Below, piece after piece: positions 13,390 to 21,648 of a DNA stretch of 64,000 nucleotides (its first letter is position 1; each line of letters begins with the position of its first letter). The notes beneath the pieces are model-generated. The model searched no databases, was not told where the DNA came from, and saw only the letters and a program-made list of their open reading frames with translations. The stretch comes from Parvibaculaceae bacterium PLY_AMNH_Bact1 (GTDB lineage: Bacteria; Pseudomonadota; Alphaproteobacteria; Parvibaculales; Parvibaculaceae), in assembly GCA_032881465.1 (NCBI GenBank), contig CP126168.1:1-64000 (forward strand), read 5' to 3'. A program made the position numbers and the translations under genes.

Positions 13390-14142
13390 TTAATCCAATG
13401 AAAGCGGCGCAACGCCATATTTGTGGAGTGCGGGGCCCTCAGTTTCCAGCCACCGTACCGCTTGTGCGTATGCGGGAACAAGCCGCTCAACTGTACGCCA
13501 AAATTGAGGGCCATGGTTCATGTGAACCAGATGAGCAACCTCATGGGCGGCCACGTAATCAAGGACTTCTGTGGGCGCGAAGATAAGGCGCCAGGAAAAG
13601 GAAAGTGCGCGAGTCGAGGAACAAGACCCCCATCGACTGGATTGGTCCCTTACCGTAACGCGGCTGGGACGGACATTGAGCTGAGAGGCATGTGTCAGAA
13701 CGCTTTGGTTGAGATCGGTTTTGGCTTGCTGCTTTAACCAGTCAGTGACGCGGCGCGGCAGGAAGGAAATGTCACCACCAACACGGAGTTCCGGCATGTC
13801 GTCATCACCAGGTGAGACGCTTTGCACTGCACAGCGTTGGCTTTCTACATGGCGAATAAGATGCGGTATGCCTCTCACAGGTACCAACGCGCCATCACAA
13901 AACGGCTCAGCGAGCGTAACATGCTGACGTTGTTCAATAAGCCAATCGGCATGGCTATGGGCAAAGGAGATCGCCGCTTTGACGTTGCGCTTGTTGGGCG
14001 TGGTGACGTGGACGGCACCGGTTGTCATGTCGACGCGGACAATAAAGCGTCGCGCGCGCGGATTGTGTCGCACGACCAGCGGAACCTGTTCGCCGCGAAG
14101 CGACAATGTATCCATGTGCAAGGCACGGGACATTTTTTTCAT
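13390..14142 (-). CDS. YgjP/DUF45-type zinc metallopeptidase
   Basis: The 250-aa protein carries the zinc-binding motif HEVAHLVHMNHG near the C-terminus, an HExxH followed by a third His five residues later (HMNHGPQFW). This is the arrangement of the M48-like YgjP/WLM family. Upstream it has the family pattern RDQSSRWGSCSS and RALSFSWRLIFAP. No signal peptide is visible, so it is probably cytoplasmic. Substrates of this family are poorly known. Its N-terminal start is not firmly fixed; Met4 at 14133 is an alternative. It is divergent from the VOC protein gene. Confidence 0.88.
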   Translation of the reverse strand: MKKMSRALHMDTLSLRGEQVPLVVRHNPRARRFIVRVDMTTGAVHVTTPNKRNVKAAISFAHSHADWLIEQRQHVTLAEPFCDGALVPVRGIPHLIRHVESQRCAVQSVSPGDDDMPELRVGGDISFLPRRVTDWLKQQAKTDLNQSVLTHASQLNVRPSRVTVRDQSSRWGSCSSTRALSFSWRLIFAPTEVLDYVAAHEVAHLVHMNHGPQFWRTVERLVPAYAQAVRWLETEGPALHKYGVAPLSLD

Positions 14143-14220
14143 GGGGGTACTGTACTCTAACGAATCACACGATGCGTGTTCAGCCTACAATGTGCACCAG
14201 AAAGCGGGTAAGCTGTGCCC

Positions 14221-14646
14221 ATGTCAAGCATCCCAAGGTTTCATCTCGCATTTTCTGTGAACGACCTGACAGTAGCGCGGTCCTTCTATGAAGGCGTGCT
14301 GGGGTGTGGTGTGGGGCGGAGCGATACTCACTGGATAGATTTTGATTTACATGGGCATCAAATCGTTGCGCATTTGGATGAGACAAAATCCATTCCGGAA
14401 GTGAGCAATAGCGTAGACGGCGATGATGTCCCGGTGCCGCACTTTGGTCTGATCTTGAGTTGGCGCGATTGGGAGGTGCTGGCAGAAAAACTTCAGGCAG
14501 CAGGCTTGGCGTTTGTAATTGCACCGCACATTCGGTTCAAGGGATTACCTGGAGAACAGGCAACAATGTTTTTTCGTGATCCCTCTGGGAACGCACTGGA
14601 GTTCAAAGCCTTCCGGAGCGATGCCCAGATATTTGCCACCGAGTGA
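14221..14646 (+). CDS. VOC (glyoxalase/dioxygenase superfamily) protein
   Basis: This 141-aa protein fits one vicinal-oxygen-chelate unit. It begins RFHLAFSVNDLTVARSFYEGVLG, with a candidate metal His in FHLAF. A second His (PHFGLIL) and a Glu near the end (DPSGNALEFKAF) complete the usual metal-ligand pattern, so it could be an active metal enzyme. Its length matches small glyoxalase/bleomycin-resistance-like proteins. The substrate cannot be read from the sequence. The ATG at 14221 is preferred over the GTG two codons earlier. It stands alone and is convergent with the SCO1 gene. Confidence 0.85.
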   Translation: MSSIPRFHLAFSVNDLTVARSFYEGVLGCGVGRSDTHWIDFDLHGHQIVAHLDETKSIPEVSNSVDGDDVPVPHFGLILSWRDWEVLAEKLQAAGLAFVIAPHIRFKGLPGEQATMFFRDPSGNALEFKAFRSDAQIFATE

Positions 14647-14736
14647 CCAAGAACATTTCCAGCTGAAATTGAAGTGCTTCAGTGTCCAGAAACACGAGAA
14701 TAACAAGAGTCTAAAAGCCAGCGCGATGCTGCAATT

Positions 14737-15348
14737 TTAGCTTTTGTCTAATGCGCCGCGAATGGTCTCCGCCATCTTTTCAGGTTTTGTCCCGGGGCCG
14801 AAATGGGTGATGAACTGACCTTCTTTGTCCATAAGATATACAATCGAGGAATGATCCATTGTATAGGCAGCATTGGAGGCTGGATCTTCCACCCGCTCGT
14901 AATAGACGCGATATGCTCCAGCTGCCGCCGCGATCTGCTCCGCTGTGCCCGTAAGGCCGGTCATTCTGGGATGGAAGTGGCTTACATATTGTGCCATCGC
15001 CTCAACCGTATCGCGTTCTGGGTCGATAGATATCAGGATGGGGCGGACTTGCTCCGCGTCATCTCCAACAAGGTCCAGGGCATTGCTCATAATCTGAAGC
15101 TCAGTTGGGCACACATCCGGGCAAAATGTGAATCCAAAATAGATCAGCATCAATTCGCCCTTGAACGTTTCGTTCGTGACGGTGCTACCGTCCTGCATTA
15201 CGAGTTCAAACGGGCCTCCGATGAGAGCTGCACCGCTGGAACGTTCTGGATAATCACCCTCGTCTGCAGGCAGGGTCACATACATGATCCCGGCAGTAGC
15301 TATGGCGAGACCTGCAATGGCAACAAGAAAGAGGGTTAATCGCGACAT
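14737..15348 (-). CDS. SCO1/SenC family copper chaperone
   Basis: SCO proteins deliver copper to the CuA site of cytochrome c oxidase and have a thioredoxin-like fold. The 203-aa protein has an N-terminal membrane anchor (LTLFLVAIAGLAIATAGIMY), then the copper-binding CPDVCP motif in FTFCPDVCPTEL. The distal copper-ligand His is in YTMDHSSIVYLMD. All three ligands are present, so it is probably functional on the periplasmic side. The ATG at 15348 has GGAG at a good distance and is preferred over a start seven codons upstream. No oxidase genes lie nearby. Confidence 0.92.
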   Translation of the reverse strand: MSRLTLFLVAIAGLAIATAGIMYVTLPADEGDYPERSSGAALIGGPFELVMQDGSTVTNETFKGELMLIYFGFTFCPDVCPTELQIMSNALDLVGDDAEQVRPILISIDPERDTVEAMAQYVSHFHPRMTGLTGTAEQIAAAAGAYRVYYERVEDPASNAAYTMDHSSIVYLMDKEGQFITHFGPGTKPEKMAETIRGALDKS

Positions 15349-15551
15349 GGGAACTCCATATGTGTGCATTCATGTTGTATTCAGGCAGCTGTTGGCATTT
15401 TCAACATCCCGGATTTGGGAGAAATGCAAGTTTGCCTTGGACCCGAAACAACCTACAAGTACGATCCGGGCTTAGGTAGCCCATTCGAGAAAAACACGGC
15501 AATGTGAGTTCTCGTCGCAGGGCGTAAACCGAGAGTTTGGCAAAGAAAAAG

Positions 15552-16169
15552 ATGATCGTGAGACATGAGCGAGGTGAGAATTATCTCACGTCCAGACATA
15601 TTTTAGTATCAGCACTGTCATTGGTCCTATTGCTCTTGGGCGCGTGGACCAGTGCTTCTGCTAACGGCATTCAGCAGCCGACGGTCGTTGCGCCAGATAC
15701 AGCGTTCATCGAGGCGGTTCGTGATGGCGATATGGACGCAATAAGAGCGGCAATCGTACGCGGCGAGTCAATTGATGCCCGCGACAAGTTGGGAACCCCA
15801 GCGCTTTTTGTTGCCCTGCAGTTCGGCCAGCACGAAGCCTTTACTTTCTTGGTGGAGCAGGGTGCTCGAATAAAAGCAAAAAACAGGGCGGGTGATACGC
15901 TCCTTACGCTTCTCGCAAACACCAAACTGGTTCACCTAAGTGCGTTGCTTCTGGAAGCTGGCGCCGACCCCGACCGGCTAGGCGCCAACCGGGAGCCAGC
16001 CATCATCGTTGCCACGCGAGCTGGCCAGGCAGATATGGTCCGCCTGCTGCTCGATTGGGACGCAGATTATGAGGCGACTGACCTGACGGGCCGCAGCGCC
16101 CTAGGTATCGCGGAGCAGCGGCGCGATCGGGTCATCACCAATATGCTTCGTGAAGCAGGCGCTTACTAA
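15552..16169 (+). CDS. Exported ankyrin-repeat protein
   Basis: This 205-aa protein has a hydrophobic N-terminal segment (ILVSALSLVLLLLGAWTSASA) with an AxA-type cleavage site, so export to the periplasm is likely. After it lie about four ankyrin repeats with typical helix-turn patterns, for example DGDMDAIRAAIVRGESIDAR, GQHEAFTFLVEQGARI and GQADMVRLLLDWDADYEA. Ankyrin repeats bind other proteins, and no catalytic motif is seen. The start is uncertain because the ribosome-binding site is only a purine-rich stretch; an in-frame TTG at 15537 is less likely. Partner proteins are not suggested by the neighbours. Confidence 0.85.
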   Translation: MIVRHERGENYLTSRHILVSALSLVLLLLGAWTSASANGIQQPTVVAPDTAFIEAVRDGDMDAIRAAIVRGESIDARDKLGTPALFVALQFGQHEAFTFLVEQGARIKAKNRAGDTLLTLLANTKLVHLSALLLEAGADPDRLGANREPAIIVATRAGQADMVRLLLDWDADYEATDLTGRSALGIAEQRRDRVITNMLREAGAY

Positions 16170-16249
16170 GGCGCCTGAAGGGTGCCAAGCCAGACAAACG
16201 CACTAGGCTGCCCTTTTATCCAGGGGAAGCGCGCCCTATCTTCTTCATT

Positions 16250-17308
16250 ATGACTAAGACGAAGACTGATCCGAAAAGTAACGACTCTCCTGCTGGAGGT
16301 CGACCGTGGCATCATCTGCCAGATGGCAAATTCCGCAATCCTAAGGGCAGCCCGAAGAAATCGGTTCCCTTGCGGGTGGCGCTCCCCTATTTCGCGGAGA
16401 TGTTTGGACGCAGCTTCAACAAGATCGACGTGCCGACATCCCACGTAATGCCGCGCGAGCAAGCGACGAGGCAGCTACAGGAATACCTGGATCAGCCCGG
16501 CGATTTTATCACCTGGTTGGGACATGCCTCTTTTCTCTGTCGGATAGCTGGAAAGGTCATTTTGACGGACCCCTATCTTACCACTTATGCAGGCCCAGCC
16601 GGATTTGGGCCCCGCCGATATGTAAAGAGCGGGATAGCCATCCGAGATCTGCCACCTATCGACGTCCTCGTTGTTTCTCACAATCACTACGACCATTTGG
16701 ATGAGCGAGCCCTGGCGCAGCTGCCGGAGAAGAGCCGGACAACAGTTTTGGTTCCTCTCAATCTGGGAGAGTTTTTTCGGAAACGGGGGTTCACTCATGT
16801 GGTTGAGATGGACTGGTATGACGATCTGGTGGTGAACGATTTGAAGGTCACGGCCTTGCCGGTTGTGCATTGGTCGAGGCGCGTTGGGTTCGATCACAAC
16901 ACATCTCTTTGGGCCGGGTTTGCTTTCAAAGGGCCAGATCACCACCTTTTTTTTGGGGGCGACTCCGGCTATGGGCCTGTGTTTAAGGACACGGGGGAGC
17001 GCTATGGCCCCTTCGACACAGCGCTTCTAGGGATTGGTGCCTATGCGCCTCGGGAAATGATGAAAGCGTCCCACGCCACGCCGGAAGAAGCGGTGCAAAT
17101 GGGACAGGACCTGAAAGCAAAAACACTGGTTGGCATGCATTGGGGGACGGTGGTTCTGACACAGGAGCCACCTTTTGAGCCTCCTGAACGCTTTGTCGCG
17201 GCGGGGAAAGAGGCAGGTCTGGCAGACGAAGCTGTCTGGGTGATGAAGATCGGGGAAAGCCGGTCCTTAGCGGTAACTGACAATGCAGGCTGGCCGTCCA
17301 ACGCCTGA
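16250..17308 (+). CDS. Metallo-beta-lactamase fold hydrolase, NAPE-PLD-like
   Basis: The 352-aa protein carries the metal-binding motif SHNHYDHLD (HxHxDH) and later PVVHWS, GGDSGYG and GMHWGT, together a full set of dinuclear zinc ligands. The leading FITWLGHASFL and VILTDPYL motifs are typical of the branch that includes N-acyl-phosphatidylethanolamine phospholipase D and UPF0173/RomA-like proteins. A phospholipid or other amphiphilic phosphodiester substrate is possible but not shown. No signal peptide is seen. It is followed 45 bases later by regB, without sign of a shared function. Confidence 0.87.
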   Translation: MTKTKTDPKSNDSPAGGRPWHHLPDGKFRNPKGSPKKSVPLRVALPYFAEMFGRSFNKIDVPTSHVMPREQATRQLQEYLDQPGDFITWLGHASFLCRIAGKVILTDPYLTTYAGPAGFGPRRYVKSGIAIRDLPPIDVLVVSHNHYDHLDERALAQLPEKSRTTVLVPLNLGEFFRKRGFTHVVEMDWYDDLVVNDLKVTALPVVHWSRRVGFDHNTSLWAGFAFKGPDHHLFFGGDSGYGPVFKDTGERYGPFDTALLGIGAYAPREMMKASHATPEEAVQMGQDLKAKTLVGMHWGTVVLTQEPPFEPPERFVAAGKEAGLADEAVWVMKIGESRSLAVTDNAGWPSNA

Positions 17309-17353
17309 TCGGCTATTCCCAAGGGACGCAAAATTGCTCTAGGTGAGATGGCC

Positions 17354-18712
17354 ATGGCCCAACCAAACAGGCGTTCCTCGTTCATTTCCGATCAGGCAGG
17401 AATTCGCCTGCAAACGATTATGCTGCTGCGGTGGTTGGCTGTGGCCGGTCAGTTAGGCGCGGTTCTATTCGTCTATTTTGGCCTAAAGTTTCCTCTGCCT
17501 CTCGGCTTTTGTCTGGCCGCCATTGCTGCCTCTGCGTGGCTCAATGTGTTCCTGGGACTTCGATACAGAGCGCCTGTGCGCTTGCCTGATAGTCAGGCTG
17601 CCGCTTACCTCGCCTACGACCTGCTTCAACTGGCAGCATTGCTCTACCTGACCGGCGGGCTTGGCAATCCCTTTTCATTACTCTTTATGGTTCCTGTGAC
17701 GATTTCAGCGACCACCTTGTCACCAAGATCAACCGGCCTTCTTCTGTCTCTTGCCTTTATTTGTGTGACAGGCCTTTCCGTCTATCATTTGCCGCTGCCG
17801 TGGACGCCCGACGCGCCCCTTATATTGCCGTGGACGTATCAAGCAGGAATTTGGGCGGGTCTTTTGTTGGGGCTCGGGTTCGTTGCTGTTTATGCATATC
17901 GCATCGCCGATGAAGCACGCCGCATGTCAAACGCTTTGGAGGCAACCGAACTGGTCCTTGCCAGAGAGCAAAGACTTTCTGCGCTCGATGGATTGGCTGC
18001 CGCTGCCGCTCATGAACTTGGGACGCCCCTTGGAACAATTGCTCTTGTTGCGCGCGAGCTCCAACGCGATAAACCATCCGGCGATCAATTGGACGAGGAT
18101 CTCAATCTGCTTCGCTCGCAGGCAGAGAGATGTAAGGAAATTCTCTCACGCCTGACCCACAGACCCGACGCGCGGGATGCCCTTTATGCGCGCATAGAGA
18201 TCGATGCCCTCCTAAGCGAAGTTGTGGCGCCCCACCGGGATATGGATGTGTCGTTTGATTTGGCGATAGACGGAGAAGAGCCAGCCCCTTACCTGGTTCG
18301 CAGGCCGGAAATCCTATACGGGTTGGGGAATTTTGTCGAAAACGCGTCAGACTATGCACGGCGGGCTGTCACGCTAAACGGCGAGTTTGACAAAGACATG
18401 GTGCGCATCTCGATCACCGACGATGGTCCTGGTTTCCCTATGGATATGGTGGACCGGTTGGGGGAGCCTTATGTCACAACCCGCCCTCGCGGCACGCAAA
18501 GATCTGTAAGAGACGGATCTCATGAGGGAATGGGTCTTGGCTTCTTCATTGGCAAAACGCTCCTGGAAAGAAGCGGCGCGACGGTCTTATTCGGAAATCG
18601 GACAGATGGTCGCACTGGCGCTGTGGTTATTGTGGAATGGCCCAGAGACGCGATAGAAGCGCCACCAATAGGCGGAGCACAGGACCAAATAAGCGATCAT
18701 GAGTTGGCGTGA
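17354..18712 (+). CDS. regB: Redox-sensing sensor histidine kinase RegB (ActS/PrrB)
   Basis: This membrane kinase senses quinone redox state and phosphorylates RegA, which controls respiration and related energy genes. The 452-aa protein has an N-terminal six-helix membrane domain with the RegB quinone-region motif GGLGNPFSLLFMVPVTISAT. The phosphoacceptor His220 is in AAHELGTPLG. The redox-active cysteine of RegB is matched by Cys260 in ERCKEIL. The ATPase domain has a N box (GNFVENASDYA), DDGPGFP and GMGLGFFIGKTLLERSG. Of two ATGs two codons apart, 17354 has AGGTGAG six bases upstream; for 17348 the spacing would be zero. regA follows. Confidence 0.94.
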   Translation: MAQPNRRSSFISDQAGIRLQTIMLLRWLAVAGQLGAVLFVYFGLKFPLPLGFCLAAIAASAWLNVFLGLRYRAPVRLPDSQAAAYLAYDLLQLAALLYLTGGLGNPFSLLFMVPVTISATTLSPRSTGLLLSLAFICVTGLSVYHLPLPWTPDAPLILPWTYQAGIWAGLLLGLGFVAVYAYRIADEARRMSNALEATELVLAREQRLSALDGLAAAAAHELGTPLGTIALVARELQRDKPSGDQLDEDLNLLRSQAERCKEILSRLTHRPDARDALYARIEIDALLSEVVAPHRDMDVSFDLAIDGEEPAPYLVRRPEILYGLGNFVENASDYARRAVTLNGEFDKDMVRISITDDGPGFPMDMVDRLGEPYVTTRPRGTQRSVRDGSHEGMGLGFFIGKTLLERSGATVLFGNRTDGRTGAVVIVEWPRDAIEAPPIGGAQDQISDHELA

Positions 18713-18789
18713 CGGGCGTAACAGCGTAAAATTCACGCTCCATCGGCGGCGTATTCACGCGGCCAATCCTCGCGGTCGGCAGGAGCACC

Positions 18790-19353
18790 ATGACAGACGA
18801 AGCGAACGACGCACATGAAGCGGCAAATGAGGAGCGCACTCTTCTTCTTGTAGATGATGATGCTCCGTTCCTTGGGCGGTTGGCCCGGGCAATGGAAAAT
18901 CGAGGCTTCACTGTCTCCCAGGCTGGCACTGTAAAGGAAGGCGTACGTTTGGCACAGGACGTCAAGCCGAACTATGCCGTCGTTGACTTGCGGTTGGATG
19001 ACGGCAGTGGACTTGAAGTCGTGTCGGCTCTTCACACAGTTCGCGAGGACGCGCGGGTTATCGTCCTCACCGGATATGGCAATATTGCAACCGCTGTGGA
19101 GGCGGTGAAGTTGGGTGCTGTCGATTATCTTTCAAAACCCGCTGATGCAGATGATGTCGAAGCCGCATTGATGGCGCAGCCGGGCGAAAAAGCGCCACCG
19201 CCGGAAAACCCAATGTCCGCAGACCGGGTTCGGTGGGAACATATTCAGCGGGTCTATGAACTGTGCAATCGAAATGTGTCTGAGACAGCCCGTCGTCTGA
19301 ACATGCACCGTCGGACTCTGCAGCGCATTTTGGCCAAGCGCGCGCCGCGCTAA
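18790..19353 (+). CDS. regA: Redox response regulator RegA (ActR/PrrA)
   Basis: This is the cognate regulator of RegB, a DNA-binding activator and repressor of redox-responsive genes. The 187-aa protein has a receiver domain with acidic pocket LLVDDDAPF, phosphoacceptor Asp66 in VVDLRLDDGSG, the TGYGNIATAV switch region and the conserved Lys in YLSKPAD. A Pro-rich linker follows, then a Fis-type helix-turn-helix (NVSETARRLNMHRRTLQRIL), which is the highly conserved RegA DNA-binding end. The GGAG before the ATG is a good ribosome-binding site. It is 77 bp downstream of regB on the same strand. No photosynthesis genes lie in the window, so a respiratory role is more likely. Confidence 0.95.
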   Translation: MTDEANDAHEAANEERTLLLVDDDAPFLGRLARAMENRGFTVSQAGTVKEGVRLAQDVKPNYAVVDLRLDDGSGLEVVSALHTVREDARVIVLTGYGNIATAVEAVKLGAVDYLSKPADADDVEAALMAQPGEKAPPPENPMSADRVRWEHIQRVYELCNRNVSETARRLNMHRRTLQRILAKRAPR

Positions 19354-19380
19354 GAAGCAAATTTTTGGGGGGATTGGCAT

Positions 19381-19953
19381 ATGGCGGAAACAATCCAAGC
19401 GCTCCAGGCACGCCGTGATGCTCTGCTGCAAATGAGTATCTGGCAGGATGATCTGCTTCAGTCCTATCGAAGCATCAACCTAGTGCTCCAGGCATTTCTA
19501 CTTGCCGTTCTTGCTGCGCTTGTAGCTTTCCCATCTGCAGTCGCCTCTGGTGAAAACGCCATCTCTCATTTCCTGACGGCCGTTGGAGCGTGCGCAGTTA
19601 CCGGCGTGATCTTTTACACGAACAAGAACATGCGGCAAATTATTCTCGGGCGCGGAGAAGATGTTTCCCACCTCCACAAGCGAGTGGTGCTTGTTGAAAA
19701 CATGCTACCGGTCCCCGACCGAGTGTTCACTGAGTTTAAGGTCGCCCAGGGTGGGCATGGTGACTTCACCCTCGAAGAGGCAAAAGAGCGCTTTCTCACC
19801 AATCAGTCAGTGACAAATGAGGACGTCAAAAAATTGATCACAGGACGTCTTGGGTTTGCGCGACGGGTTATTGACCGCAATTTGTTCATTGGGATTTGCG
19901 TTGCTGCATCTCTGTTGATTTGCGCGAAATTCATGATCCCGTTGCTGCGATAG
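19381..19953 (+). CDS. Hypothetical membrane protein
   Basis: I do not recognise this 190-aa protein. It starts with a predicted helix (ALQARRDALLQMSIWQDD), followed by two transmembrane segments (about residues 36-56 and 63-80) and a hydrophilic middle. A third hydrophobic segment lies at the C-terminus (LFIGICVAASLLICAKFMIP). A strong GGGGGGA ribosome-binding site precedes the ATG. It lies 27 bases after regA on the same strand and may be cotranscribed with it, but nothing links it to redox control. Confidence 0.7.
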   Translation: MAETIQALQARRDALLQMSIWQDDLLQSYRSINLVLQAFLLAVLAALVAFPSAVASGENAISHFLTAVGACAVTGVIFYTNKNMRQIILGRGEDVSHLHKRVVLVENMLPVPDRVFTEFKVAQGGHGDFTLEEAKERFLTNQSVTNEDVKKLITGRLGFARRVIDRNLFIGICVAASLLICAKFMIPLLR

Positions 19954-19983
19954 TGCAGTGGCGGTCACTGTAGTAGTGACATT

Positions 19984-20487
19984 CTAGTCCTGTTCCTCAT
20001 TGCCGATAAGTGCGCTAACGCCTGGGTCGAGAGCCTGGTGGACGCGGGCGCCTGCCGCGCGTGCAAATAGAAGAGTAATGGCTTTTCTTCTGGCCGCAGA
20101 CAGGGCATCTCGCTCCGGCTCTCTTAAAACTTCTGCGCCAAACTTGTCGGCAACGATAATGCCAACCGGGGCATCATCAGGAAGCACTTCTTGTGGGAAG
20201 TCAGGGGGAACCGCAAAGAAAAACCGATCACAATAATCCAGATATTCGGGCCATTTCTGATCGACCCGGAAGTCCGCGAGGGATGATTTAATCTCGACAA
20301 TGATCACATCCCCCTTTTTGTCGAGGGAGATAACGTCGACCCGCCGCCCGTTTTTGAGGCCCAGTTCGGTGAGAGGGACATGCCCCATGTGAATGAGCAT
20401 ACGACACACGCCGCGCTGCACCGCCGCGGCGACAGGTGATTGGCGACCATCGGTCGTTGCGTGGGAGAGGGCGTCGTCGTTGCTCAT
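19984..20487 (-). CDS. mmcB: MmcB-like DNA repair protein (PD-(D/E)xK fold)
   Basis: MmcB was described in Caulobacter as an SOS-regulated factor in mitomycin C resistance. This 167-aa protein has the family's nuclease-like core: RRVDVISLDKKGDVIIVEIKSS gives the D...ExK pattern, followed by WPEYLDYCDRFFFAVP. The last part is a helical DALSAARRKAITLLFARAA stretch. It overlaps the upstream phosphotransferase gene by 4 bases (ATGA), so the two are translationally coupled. I did not find a clear LexA box upstream. Whether it cuts DNA is not settled for the family. Confidence 0.85.
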   Translation of the reverse strand: MSNDDALSHATTDGRQSPVAAAVQRGVCRMLIHMGHVPLTELGLKNGRRVDVISLDKKGDVIIVEIKSSLADFRVDQKWPEYLDYCDRFFFAVPPDFPQEVLPDDAPVGIIVADKFGAEVLREPERDALSAARRKAITLLFARAAGARVHQALDPGVSALIGNEEQD

Positions 20488-21422
20488 GGACGTGAAGCCT
20501 CAAGGCCTGCTTTGCTTGCGCAATGTTTCACCATGCCTCGAAGGCGCATCCCTTTACGAGGATCATTGGCCGCAACACCTGGCTGAACGGTTCCTCCGTG
20601 ATAGAGCGTTGCAAGCGCATTCACGGTGGCGGCCAGATAGTAGACATCTAGATCAATTGGTTCTCCACTGGCAGCCTGGTAGCCCAAAAAGATCGCGTCT
20701 CTCAATTCTGGCCGCTCTTCGAAATGTCGAAACTCAGCGTGCGCAGGACCCATGCCACATTCAGCGAAATCAAGCAGGCTGAGTCTACCGTCTTCTCTCA
20801 TAAGAACATTGCTGAGATTGATGTCGCCATGCAAAAAGACGGGTGGTGAAGATATAGACATCCAGCGTTCTTTGAGGTGGTCGCACAGCGCCTTGTCCTC
20901 CGGTTTTGGTAGCGCCTCGCGCAACTGTCCAATGGCTCTCATGATTGGGTCTTTTAGCGGAAGGTCTTTTGCGTCACTGATCGCTTTGATGTCTTCATGA
21001 AAGTCCGCCAGCGCAGCGCCCAGTGTTTCGCCGAGTTGTTGTCGGCCGTCCGGTGTTGGCGGAATGGCATCCCCCAGGCGTTTGCCCTCAAGCTTTGACA
21101 AATGCAGCCAGCCTTCGAGCGGCGCGACAAAGGGGTTCGCCGGCAGCTCAATGTCGCCGTGGCCGAGGAGTTCGGGTATGTCGAAGCCACCACACGTCCG
21201 ACCGCCCAATGCGTTTAGAGCAGAAACTTCGCGTTGAATGAGGGCCGCTGCGGAGCCCAACCCGCCCCGCTTTCGAACAAGTTTCAGAACCGACCCGTCT
21301 CCAAGGTCGTAGACCACGCCCCATAGGCCTTCGCCGAGTTCATTCCAGGGCGGCGGCGGAAGCACCACTCCTTGAGCGGCAAGAGTTGCGTGGGTGAGGT
21401 CTTCGATGTTGGTAAGTGTCAT
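20484..21422 (-). CDS. Aminoglycoside phosphotransferase/kinase-like protein
   Basis: This 312-aa protein has the bacterial small-molecule kinase fold. The catalytic motif is VFLHGDINLSNVLM (HGDxxxxN) and the metal-binding motif LSLLDFAECGMGPAH (DFx). An N-terminal lobe with VLKLVRKR supplies the ATP-lysine region. It has no signal peptide. The true substrate may be a small metabolite or sugar rather than an antibiotic, as for most chromosomal members of this family. It is cotranscribed with mmcB through a 4-base overlap, which might point to a housekeeping role. The promoter lies next to the hairpin-rich repeat at 21430-21541. Confidence 0.85.
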   Translation of the reverse strand: MTLTNIEDLTHATLAAQGVVLPPPPWNELGEGLWGVVYDLGDGSVLKLVRKRGGLGSAAALIQREVSALNALGGRTCGGFDIPELLGHGDIELPANPFVAPLEGWLHLSKLEGKRLGDAIPPTPDGRQQLGETLGAALADFHEDIKAISDAKDLPLKDPIMRAIGQLREALPKPEDKALCDHLKERWMSISSPPVFLHGDINLSNVLMREDGRLSLLDFAECGMGPAHAEFRHFEERPELRDAIFLGYQAASGEPIDLDVYYLAATVNALATLYHGGTVQPGVAANDPRKGMRLRGMVKHCASKAGLEASRP

Positions 21423-21429
21423 GAGCGCG

Positions 21430-21541
21430 ATGCTAGTGCATGTTGCCGAAAAGTGTGCGCGGTTTTCGGATAAAAACAGGTTCGAAAATGGGCAGACGAA
21501 CCATTTTCAACAAAAGGTGACGGACTTTTGTGATTGGAACG
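21430..21541. repeat. Dispersed hairpin element, diverged copy 3
   Basis: Three short inverted repeats lie in a row: CCGAAAA/TTTTCGG (21436-21442 and 21453-21459), GAAAATGG/CCATTTTC (21484-21491 and 21501-21508) and CAAAAG/CTTTTG (21511-21516 and 21525-21530). The last part (21502-21541) aligns with the element between dnaN and recF: TTTTCAAnAAAAG, then ACTTTTnTG and an AACG-rich end. The first part resembles a family of Rhizobiales palindromic repeats known from memory. It lies just upstream of the phosphotransferase gene. Confidence 0.55.
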
Positions 21542-21582
21542 TGTCGCGATCAACAAGCCGACGCTCAAGTGTGGGCAAAAGG

Positions 21583-21612
21583 AAAGGGCGGCTTTTGGAG
21601 GAAAGCCGCCCT
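21583..21612 (-). terminator. Rho-independent terminator of the ferritin-like gene
   Basis: A perfect 11-bp stem, AGGGCGGCTTT (21585-21595) with AAAGCCGCCCT (21602-21612), closes a 6-nt loop. On the minus strand it is followed by a T-rich stretch, and it lies about 35 bases after the stop of the gene at 21649. A second perfect hairpin, TTGCGAAACC/GGTTTCGCAA (21619-21639), lies between it and the gene. Confidence 0.75.
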
Positions 21613-21648
21613 CGGGGTTTGCGAAACCAGGTTTCGCAAGGGGGAAGT